Assembly (NCBI GenBank): GCA_947456245.1
Contig: CANGPS010000013.1
Coordinates: forward strand, 1-39,725
Origin: Acidimicrobiaceae bacterium
Lineage (GTDB): Bacteria > Actinomycetota > Acidimicrobiia > Acidimicrobiales > RAAP-2
DNA length: 39,725 bases
Direction of reading: 5' to 3'
In this document: piece by piece, positions 33,664 to 39,725 of the stretch
How positions within the stretch are numbered: the first letter of the stretch is position 1
Layout of the letters: each line of letters starts with the position of its first letter
Notes under the pieces: generated by a model
What the model was told of the DNA's origin: nothing
The model's input: only the letters and a program-made list of their open reading frames with translations
Databases searched by the model: none
Translations under genes and position numbers: made by a program

Positions 33664-35427
33664 GTGAGGTCGCCCTACGAGGTCCTCGGCATCTCCGAGG
33701 ACGCCACCATGGCCGAGGCGAGCCGCGCCTATCGCCGACTCGCCCTCCGCTACCACCCGGACCGCTACGTCGGCCACCCCACCTCCGAGGTGGCGGCCGC
33801 CCAGGCCGCCTTCGTCGAGGTGCAGCTGGCCTACGAGAAGGTCCAGGCCTGGATCCGCAGCGGCACGCGCAGCTCGGCCAGTCGTTCGAGCGCCGGCACC
33901 CGCCAGCGCCGCACGCAGCGGACCTCGCCCCCGCCGGGACCGACGGCGATCCAGATCGTCGAGCACGAGGTCGCCCAGGTGCTCAACAACGCGGCCCGGC
34001 AGCGCCGGGAGGCGGGCCTGCCGTGGGCCTTCCTCGCCCAGCGCGTGGCGCGTGGCGTGATCGCATCGATGGGCGATGTCTCGTGGCTTCGCGTCTCCCC
34101 GAGGTGCGACGCCGATCGAGCCGGCCTGGGCTTCGCCGCCTTCATCCTCCGCCCGCCCTCCGACGAGCTCTTCGACGAGACCATGGTGGAGTTCGCCTCC
34201 CGGGTGGCGCTCCTGTGCCTGCGGCGCCTCGGACCGAGCCTCACGGAGGTCACGCGGGCTGCCCTCTGGGCCAAGGTCCCTGACGTCGCCAAGAGCAGCC
34301 TCGCGTTCAGGGAGCCGACCTTCTGCCACGTGTGCCTGGTCGCCCCCGCCCGGCACCTCGGCTTCCAGGTCCTCATCGGCACCCTGTTCTGGCACCGGAC
34401 GCAGTACCTCTCGGCCTACCGGTGCGCCGACTGCGCCGAGCCGCTCTTCCGCGACGTCCAGTCGGCGCAGCTCCGATCCGGCTGGTGGTCCCCGTCGTCC
34501 TTCGTCCTGACGCCCCTGCAGCTGCGCCGCAACCACCAGATCATCAAGCGGGCGAGGTTGGCGAGCGCACCGACGAGGCCTCGCGAGCTCGCCGTCGCTC
34601 CCATGACCCCGCCGATCTCGTCGAGGTGGGCCAGCTGGCTCTCGCCGGCCCTGGCCGCCTTGATCCTCGTCTGGCTCGTCTCCCGGTTCTTCGTGGGTAT
34701 CTCGTCCCACCACGGCACCTCGGCCACGACGAGCCACCGCGCCACGGCCGTGACGACCAGCACCGCACCGCCGGCCAGCAAGGTGGCCTCGACCGGGACC
34801 GCCGCCTCCGAGGTGCCCTCCAGGCTGCCGAGGCTGGCGGCGGACTGGAGTCAGCCGCTGCGCCCGGGCCGCCCGAACTTCATGATCGGCGAGGTGGGCC
34901 CCATGGTGTGGTCGGCTGGGGCCCGGGTCCACACCTTCACGTACATCTCGCTGCACAAGGACCTGGTGGACGGGTTCACCCTCAACTTCCCCGACCACAC
35001 CACCGAGGCCCAGGCCAGGTGGCTGGTGGCGGCGGCCCTTCCGGCGGACGCCACGACCACCTCGAGCAAGGTCATCAAGTCCTATGACAACAGCCGCGAC
35101 CTGATCGTCGGCGACTGCGTGGCCTGGACCCTGAGGAGCCGATCGATGGCCGAGGCCTTCGCCGCCCGGGGGGTGACCAGGCAGCAGGTCGTCTTCGTCG
35201 GCCTCTACTCCTCGAAGCCGACCGACGCACCGTCGCCGGCCAAGAAGCTCTCCGCCAAAGACCGAGCCCTGCTCAAGACCCTGAACATCACCCCGTCCTC
35301 GAACGACAATGCCTATGACCCGGCGGATGTGACCTCGGCCATGGTCTTCGCCACCGTGCCGCCGAAGCCGACCAACGAGTGCTGGACCCCTGATCCCCCC
35401 GATCCCCCGAGGACCTGGGCCGATTAG
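33664..35427 (+). CDS. Membrane-anchored J-domain (DnaJ-like) protein with Cys4 zinc ribbon
   Basis: 587 residues from GTG 33664. The J domain occupies residues 1-66 (YEVLGISEDATMAEASRAYR, then ALRYHPDRY with the HPD motif), so the protein can stimulate DnaK ATPase. A Ser/Arg-rich linker and a helical domain follow. A likely zinc ribbon has CHVC and CADC pairs about 36 residues apart. One transmembrane helix (WLSPALAALILVWLVSRFFV, about residue 325-345) precedes a Ser/Thr-rich stalk and an extracytoplasmic domain of about 190 residues containing NFPDHTTEAQARWLVAAALP. There is no DnaJ Gly/Phe or CxxCxGxG region, so it is not the general DnaJ. It is convergent with the UvrD-like gene. Function is unknown. 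Confidence 0.8.
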   Translation: MRSPYEVLGISEDATMAEASRAYRRLALRYHPDRYVGHPTSEVAAAQAAFVEVQLAYEKVQAWIRSGTRSSASRSSAGTRQRRTQRTSPPPGPTAIQIVEHEVAQVLNNAARQRREAGLPWAFLAQRVARGVIASMGDVSWLRVSPRCDADRAGLGFAAFILRPPSDELFDETMVEFASRVALLCLRRLGPSLTEVTRAALWAKVPDVAKSSLAFREPTFCHVCLVAPARHLGFQVLIGTLFWHRTQYLSAYRCADCAEPLFRDVQSAQLRSGWWSPSSFVLTPLQLRRNHQIIKRARLASAPTRPRELAVAPMTPPISSRWASWLSPALAALILVWLVSRFFVGISSHHGTSATTSHRATAVTTSTAPPASKVASTGTAASEVPSRLPRLAADWSQPLRPGRPNFMIGEVGPMVWSAGARVHTFTYISLHKDLVDGFTLNFPDHTTEAQARWLVAAALPADATTTSSKVIKSYDNSRDLIVGDCVAWTLRSRSMAEAFAARGVTRQQVVFVGLYSSKPTDAPSPAKKLSAKDRALLKTLNITPSSNDNAYDPADVTSAMVFATVPPKPTNECWTPDPPDPPRTWAD

Positions 35428-35451
35428 CGAGGACGGTTCAGCGTCAGACGG

Positions 35452-38400
35452 TCAGCCGCGGAGCTGGTCGAGGACGGCGAGGATCTCGTCACCGTAGAGC
35501 TCGAGCTTCGCCGGACCGATCCCGGCCACGGCGAGCAGCGAGTGCTCATCGGTGGGCATGGCGGCGGAGATCGCCTCCAGGGTCTTGTTGTCGGCCACCA
35601 CATAGGCCGGGACCCCGTCGGTCCTCGACCGCTCGAGGCGCCAGGCCTTGAGCGCGGCGAAGATCCCCTCGTCCACGGGTCCCCCCGAGGTGTCAGCCCT
35701 GGCGCGAGACGGGCGTCCCGCGGGGGCCGCAGGGTCGAGCTGGGTGCTCCGGCCGTCGACGGCGATGGCCGAGCCGAAGGGGATCGTGGTCGAGGAGGTG
35801 CCGATCGACACGGTCACCCCCGACTCGCCGACGGCGGTCACGACGCAGTCGTAGCCACCCCACACGAACCGCAGATCCTCGGCTGCCGCCACGCCGTCGC
35901 GCGTCGGGCGCGCACCGGCCTCGCCAGCGCCCGACCGTCGCGTCGCGGTCGTGGCCGGGCTCGGTGCACCGGGCTCGGAGAGCTCGTGGAGGAAGAGCGA
36001 TGGGTCGTCAGCATCGGCGACGACGGCGAGCGTGGCCTTGGCCCGCGTGATGGCCACGTGGAAGACCCGGCGCTCCTCCTCGACGTCGGTGCTCAGGCGA
36101 TGGGGGATTACGCCACCGCTGGCGTCGTGGACGACGACGTGCGGCCACTCGAGGCCCTTGACCTTGTGGACCGTCGACAGCGTGACGCCGTCGGGGTCGT
36201 TGCGCTGGCTGAGCGCCCGGCGCACCCAGTCGAGGAAGGTCGAGGCGTCCGGGTGGAGCTGGCCGAGGGCGACGAGGGCACGCAGGTCGTCGGAGTGGGC
36301 GGCGGCGTTGCGGCCCTGCTTGCTCGAATCGAGGGCGGCGAGGGACTGGTCGAGCCCGAGCTCGCTGCGGATGGCCTCGAGGATGCGGTCTGCGCTGGCA
36401 CCCTTCGCCGTGGCCGTGAGGCGCTCGAGGTCGGCGGCAAAGGCGGCCACCTTTTCTGCCGCCTTGTCATCGTTGATCCGACCGGCCAGGCGGCGGAGCC
36501 CGGCGAGGTCGGACTGCTCGGACATCCAATCGATGATCCGAGGCGACAGTCCTCGAGACGGGCGTCGGGCGGCGTAGCGGATTGCGGCCTCGTCGAGCGC
36601 TCCGCCGGTGGCCAGGGCGAACCAGGCCAGCGCCGCCCGGGCGCCGGTGCGGCTGAGCAGGTTGCCGCCGTCCCGGTTGGTCACGGCCACGCCCTGCTCG
36701 CGCAGCGCCACCTCGACCGGGGCCAGCAGTGCGTTGACGCGGGTGAGGACGCAGACGTCCTCCGGCCGGGCCCCGGTGTCGAGGGCGGCGAGCACCCGCC
36801 GCGTCGTCTCGGCCACGGGCTCCGCCGCCTCGACGACGACCATCGTGCTGGGATCGCTGGACGCGCCCGGTCCGGCCTCGATCACCTTGGGCACGCGCAC
36901 CCGGTTGCGGGTCAGCAGGTTCGAGGCCGCCGTGACCACGGTGACCGGGCAGCGGTAGTTGGTGGACAGGGCGTGGTGGGTCGACTCGGGGATGAAGCGG
37001 TCGAAGTCGACCAGCCACTCCGGCGTGGCCCCGGAGTAGCCATAGATGGTCTGGTCGTCGTCGCCGACTCCGAAGATGGGAAGGTCCGGCCCGGCGAGCA
37101 GGCGCAGCAGGAGCATGTGGGCCGGGTTGAGGTCCTGGTACTCGTCGACCAGCAGGACGCCGATCGAACGACGGGCCACGTCGCGCACCTCGGGCTCGGT
37201 GAGCAGCACCTCGATGGCCAGGTAGACCTGCTCGTCGAAGTCGACCTGGCGCCGGTCGGCCAGCGCCTCTCGCCAGCGGGGAAAGAGGTCGGCCAGTCCG
37301 GCCACGTCGCCGTTGTACTCGGCCTCCACCGTCCTCGGGTCGCGCAGGCCGAGGCGGATCGACGACAGCGCCTCGATCCAGGAGGCGGCCGGATCGGCGT
37401 TCGCCCGTCGCGGGAAGCTCACCATGGAGCCGAGGAGGTCTCGGACCCCCATCTCGTCGAGCGTGCTGAGCGAGCCCCCGCGGCGGGCGAAGCCCCGGGT
37501 GCCCGACACGATGGCGAACGCCAAGGCGTTGAGGGTGAGGATGCGCAGCCCGTCGAGGTCCCTGGTCCGATCCTCCATCTCCTCCTGGGCGCGCTTGTTG
37601 AAGGCCACCATCAGGATCGAGCCCGCCGGGATGCCGGAGGCGACGAGGTGGCGGGCCCGCTCGGTGAGGACCCGGGTCTTGCCGGAGCCGGCCGGGGCGA
37701 TGATCCGGCTGCGCATGATCGGCTCGGCCACCGCCGCCACCTGGCTCGGATCGAGCTGATCGGTGAGCGGGGCGTCGGAGACGGTGCGCAGCCAGCCGGC
37801 GGCGATGGACACGGCCGGGAGGATGGGCAGGTCGCTCCCCAGGCGCAGGTCGAGGGGTCCGCCATCGATCAGCACCCGACGACCGTCGGGCAGTGCGACG
37901 TCGGCGTCCTCGTCCCCCAGGTGCTCGGCGCCGAGCCTCACCGCTGCGTCGAGCAGGGGCCAGACGGGCGATCCTCCCCGCACGTCGATGGCATTCGCGA
38001 CGAGCAGGTCCCAGGTGTCCTCGGCGAAGAGGTCGTGGTCGGGCCCAAGACTCCAGACGGCCTCGGTGTCGATGGCCGGGTTGGGGGCGTCGACCCCGTC
38101 GGCGAGTCGGAAGACCGTGGCCGTCCGGGTCAGGTAGGCGTGGCGGACCTCGGCGAGCAGGGTGTCGGTCCCGAGCGTGGTGGGGGACACGACGACCTCC
38201 TGGCACGAGGCCCAGGCGTCAGGGACGTCCTGGGACCCTGCGACGATGACCGACCGACCGAGGAGGTGGGGTCCACGGCCGGCGGCGAGCTCGGCTGGGC
38301 GGGCGACCCGCCGAGTGCTCGAGGTCGGTACCGCCGGCGCTGTCCTGTTCTCGACGACGACGACGGTCGGCTCGTCGACCGGAGGAGGGGTGATCCCGGC

Positions 38401-38595
38401 ATCGTCATCGGTCGGGACGATCGTCCCGGGCGGGCCCGCCACGATGACGCTCGGGGCGTGCGTGCGTGCGAGCGAGATGGCGTGGCGCCGGGCCGAGGTC
38501 TGGTCGGGAAACGACTCGTCGCTCCCCTCGAACGTCACCGTCCAGGTGCCAGACGCGGCGTGGACGTAGATCGGCGTGGCCTCGGGTTCCTCCAT
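35452..38595 (-). CDS. UvrD/PcrA-type DNA helicase with N-terminal DUF2188-like and C-terminal HRDC domains
   Basis: 1047 residues. The N-terminal 60 residues (YVHAASGTWTVTFEGSDESF, then ARRHAISLARTHAPSVIVAG) resemble a DUF2188-type beta-alpha domain, unusual for this helicase class. Superfamily 1A helicase motifs follow: IIAPAGSGKTRVLTERA (Walker A near 302), LLVDEYQDLNPAH (motif II), GDDDQTIYGYSGA (motif III), STNYRC (motif IV), VTLSTVHKVKGLEWPHVVVH (motif V) and EEERRVFHVAITRAK (motif VI). The end is an HRDC-like helical domain (LLAVAGIGPAKLELYGDEIL). It is probably a 3'-5' helicase in repair or recombination. TAGGTT (38607-38602) lies exactly 6 nt before ATG 38595, so the mRNA is probably leaderless. 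Confidence 0.9.
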   Translation of the reverse strand: MEEPEATPIYVHAASGTWTVTFEGSDESFPDQTSARRHAISLARTHAPSVIVAGPPGTIVPTDDDAGITPPPVDEPTVVVVENRTAPAVPTSSTRRVARPAELAAGRGPHLLGRSVIVAGSQDVPDAWASCQEVVVSPTTLGTDTLLAEVRHAYLTRTATVFRLADGVDAPNPAIDTEAVWSLGPDHDLFAEDTWDLLVANAIDVRGGSPVWPLLDAAVRLGAEHLGDEDADVALPDGRRVLIDGGPLDLRLGSDLPILPAVSIAAGWLRTVSDAPLTDQLDPSQVAAVAEPIMRSRIIAPAGSGKTRVLTERARHLVASGIPAGSILMVAFNKRAQEEMEDRTRDLDGLRILTLNALAFAIVSGTRGFARRGGSLSTLDEMGVRDLLGSMVSFPRRANADPAASWIEALSSIRLGLRDPRTVEAEYNGDVAGLADLFPRWREALADRRQVDFDEQVYLAIEVLLTEPEVRDVARRSIGVLLVDEYQDLNPAHMLLLRLLAGPDLPIFGVGDDDQTIYGYSGATPEWLVDFDRFIPESTHHALSTNYRCPVTVVTAASNLLTRNRVRVPKVIEAGPGASSDPSTMVVVEAAEPVAETTRRVLAALDTGARPEDVCVLTRVNALLAPVEVALREQGVAVTNRDGGNLLSRTGARAALAWFALATGGALDEAAIRYAARRPSRGLSPRIIDWMSEQSDLAGLRRLAGRINDDKAAEKVAAFAADLERLTATAKGASADRILEAIRSELGLDQSLAALDSSKQGRNAAAHSDDLRALVALGQLHPDASTFLDWVRRALSQRNDPDGVTLSTVHKVKGLEWPHVVVHDASGGVIPHRLSTDVEEERRVFHVAITRAKATLAVVADADDPSLFLHELSEPGAPSPATTATRRSGAGEAGARPTRDGVAAAEDLRFVWGGYDCVVTAVGESGVTVSIGTSSTTIPFGSAIAVDGRSTQLDPAAPAGRPSRARADTSGGPVDEGIFAALKAWRLERSRTDGVPAYVVADNKTLEAISAAMPTDEHSLLAVAGIGPAKLELYGDEILAVLDQLRG

Positions 38596-38720
38596 CCCGG
38601 CAACCTACCGGCCGGCTCTGACGGGCTGCGTCTGGCGAGGTGGCGGGAATGCCGCTGCGGTGGAATTCATCCAAACTGGCTCCGAGAAGCCCTGCAGAAG
38701 GCCCGGCGAGATCACCGTTC

Positions 38721-38830
38721 TTGACACTATGCACATTCTCGTATTCTCTTGTGGGGAAAGCCAAAGGTGCCGGTCAACGTCGGCAACACGGGGGATCGGG
38801 TCTTGAGGCGAACAGGTGTTCGCTTATAGG
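38721..38830 (+). promoter_or_regulatory. LexA-box-like palindrome inside a promoter, in the 329-bp gap before the coiled-coil gene
   Basis: GCGAACAGGTGTTCGC (38808-38823) is a perfect palindrome containing GAAC-N4-GTTC, the core of the Gram-positive LexA (SOS) box. It fills the spacer between TTGAGG (38803-38808) and TATAGG (38825-38830), spaced 16 bp. A second possible promoter, TTGACA (38721-38726) with TATTCT 15 bp on, lies upstream. The rest of 38608-38924 shows no gene. Confidence 0.55.
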
Positions 38831-38924
38831 GAATAGGCCCGAGTTCTGTCACAGCCATTTGGGAGCGTGGACCTCGTCGAAACGAGGATCGTCGCTTCGA
38901 TGGGATCGAGAGTCTGGAGACGGA

Positions 38925-39098
38925 GTGACACAGGGTGACGAGGCCGAGAAGAAGATCGAGGACCTTGAGAAGCTGGCGCTGGCCCTGATCGGCCAGGCCA
39001 AGGAGCTGCTCGAGACGGCCGTGAGCCTGCGCGAGCTGCTCAGTCTTGAAGGAGGAGGAGCTCCCGGAGCGCTCGCTGACGGGCACTCTCCGCGATGA
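38925..39098 (+). CDS. Small coiled-coil protein, possibly SOS-controlled
   Basis: 57 residues from GTG 38925, with GGAG (38916-38919) 5 nt upstream. Residues 4-44 (GDEAEKKIEDLEKLALALIG, QAKELLETAVSLRELLSLE) form one long amphipathic helix with heptad spacing of Leu and Ala, a likely coiled coil. The tail is Gly/Ala-rich. No membrane segment or known family. The upstream promoter carries a LexA-box palindrome. Its 3' end overlaps the 3' end of the opposite-strand XRE gene by 59 bp. A longer frame to 38640 runs through the promoter and is rejected. Confidence 0.5.
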   Translation: MTQGDEAEKKIEDLEKLALALIGQAKELLETAVSLRELLSLEGGGAPGALADGHSPR

Positions 39099-39306
39099 GG
39101 TCCACGAGGTCCCTCGGCGTGATGCCGAGGAACCCGGCCACCGCTCGATAGGTCTCGACCTCTCGGGGCTCGGTGAGATCCCGCTCCCACCGGCTCAGGT
39201 TCCCCTGGGTGGTGGACAGCTGATCGGCGACCTCGGCCTGGTTCAGGCCCAGCGACTCGCGCCGCTTCTTGATCGCCTGTCCGAGGGTGAGAGCCTTGCG
39301 TGCCAC
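39040..39306 (-). CDS. XRE-family (Cro/CI-type) HTH regulator
   Basis: 88 residues: LTLGQAIKKRRESLGLNQAE, VADQLSTTQGNLSRWERDLT, then a helical tail (YRAVAGFLGITPRDLVDLIA). This is a single complete XRE helix-turn-helix of about 60 residues plus a short C-terminal helix. The start is GTG 39306, set by TAGACT (39318-39313) exactly 6 nt upstream. It is divergent from the Phd-type antitoxin gene, with 108 bp between starts, and convergent and overlapping with the coiled-coil gene. Targets are unknown. Confidence 0.8.
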   Translation of the reverse strand: MARKALTLGQAIKKRRESLGLNQAEVADQLSTTQGNLSRWERDLTEPREVETYRAVAGFLGITPRDLVDLIAESARQRALRELLLLQD

Positions 39307-39398
39307 ACCCTGAGTCTATGGCGGACCGTCGACGGGGGCCGAACCTCGATGCGACTCAGGGATGCGAGGAGGGCCGGGGTCGCATGAGGGAGGCAAAG

Positions 39399-39413
39399 TG
39401 CTACCATGTAGCA
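39399..39413 (+). promoter_or_regulatory. Palindromic operator over the -10 of the Phd-type antitoxin gene
   Basis: TGCTAC-CAT-GTAGCA (39399-39413) is a perfect inverted repeat with 6-bp arms. It contains the candidate -10 TACCAT (39402-39407), 7 nt before the antitoxin ATG. Phd-type antitoxins repress their own operons through such palindromes; the binding here is inferred. Confidence 0.5.
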
Positions 39414-39414
39414 G

Positions 39415-39681
39415 ATGGAATCGATCGGGGTTCGAGAGCTGCGGCAGTACGCCAGCGTCTACCTTCGCCGCGTCAAGGCGGGAGAGACCATCGAGGTGAC
39501 CGAACGTGGCCGGAGCGTGGCGCTGCTGGTCCCCTCTCCGAAGGGTCGGTTCGAGGCGCTGGTCGAGAGCGGGGTGCTGGTCCCGGCCGCAAGGCCCCCA
39601 GCGTTCGACCTCGACCCACCGGTCGACACCGACTTCGATGCGACCGGCGCGCTCGACGCAGTGCGACGCGACGAGCGTTGA
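39415..39681 (+). CDS. Phd/YefM-type antitoxin
   Basis: 88 residues. MESIGVRELRQYASVYLRRV, then KAGETIEVTERGRSVALLVP is the standard Phd/YefM DNA-binding N-terminus. The C-terminal part (FDLDPPVDTDFDATGALDAV) is acidic and would wrap the toxin. Its stop overlaps the start of the PIN toxin gene. There is no ribosome site; the candidate -10 lies 7 nt before ATG, so translation is probably leaderless. A palindrome covers the promoter. Confidence 0.88.
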   Translation: MESIGVRELRQYASVYLRRVKAGETIEVTERGRSVALLVPSPKGRFEALVESGVLVPAARPPAFDLDPPVDTDFDATGALDAVRRDER

Positions 39682-39725
39682 GCTCCTACCTCGACGCCTC
39701 GGCCATCGTGAAGCTGGTCGTCCGA
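39678..39725 (+). CDS. PIN-domain (VapC-type) toxin, 5' end only
   Basis: A TTG overlapping the antitoxin stop (TTGA) opens MSSYLDASAIVKLVVR, the first strand of a PIN domain with its catalytic Asp in YLDASAIVKL. The window ends after 16 codons. The overlap with the Phd-type antitoxin confirms a toxin-antitoxin pair. Confidence 0.8.
   Translation, partial: MSSYLDASAIVKLVVR

Noticed and set aside
35542-38724. 1060-codon open frame on the plus strand
   Set aside because: It is antisense to the UvrD-type helicase, has low-complexity GR- and GE-rich composition with no domain, and exists because high GC removes stops.

Overview
The window is GC-rich throughout, with strongly GC-ending codons in its genes. 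It encodes a mycothiol-type DinB/MDMPI enzyme, a heliorhodopsin, FN3-repeat surface proteins, and many genes whose start codon sits exactly 6 nt behind a TANNNT -10 box (the layout of leaderless transcripts). Together these point to a high-GC actinobacterium, plausibly of the Acidimicrobiia. The class-level placement is inference. The content is mostly ordinary chromosomal genes with small pockets of mobile or toxin-antitoxin DNA.

Positions 1-5.3 kb: a helix-turn-helix protein cut by the left edge; a Coq4-like protein; an orphan 'mobile mystery protein A' regulator in an AT-rich pocket followed by only the first 22 codons of its usual Fic partner; a secreted L,D-transpeptidase; two small unknown proteins in a tight operon; and a Tat-exported glutamine-amidotransferase-like protein. 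5.3-9.1 kb: a second Coq4-like paralogue divergent from a FAD oxidoreductase, a SAM methyltransferase, and a VapBC toxin-antitoxin pair. 9.2-14 kb: a DUF4389 membrane protein whose natural start is followed three codons later by an in-frame amber codon, a small unknown protein, an alkylsulfatase-like metallo-beta-lactamase protein, a small membrane protein, an MDMPI enzyme, then a heliorhodopsin with its retinal lysine and counterion glutamate intact. Divergent from the heliorhodopsin, and sharing its short promoter region, is a previously unmarked 36-codon ORF.

14-25.4 kb: an AAA/DUF4143 ATPase behind three 23-bp direct repeats; a SWIM-SNF2 helicase; a TetR regulator divergent from a 13-domain FN3 secreted protein, with a TetR-like palindrome on the latter's -10; an HSL-type esterase; and a CDF-like transporter. 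25.4-35.4 kb: a 1525-residue CheB-CheR-PAS-GGDEF-EAL signalling fusion, a SHOCT protein, a YVTN-propeller/FN3 secreted protein, and a membrane J-domain protein. 35.4 kb to the end: a UvrD-type helicase with an extra N-terminal domain and HRDC; a LexA-box-like promoter in front of a small coiled-coil protein; an XRE regulator; and a Phd-PIN toxin-antitoxin module cut by the right edge.

No rRNA, tRNA, CRISPR array or intact transposon was recognised. The most interesting items are the heliorhodopsin and divergent microprotein pair, the uniform leaderless promoter geometry, the iterated operators in front of the ATPase and the mobile mystery regulator, and the apparent SOS control of the 57-residue coiled-coil protein.
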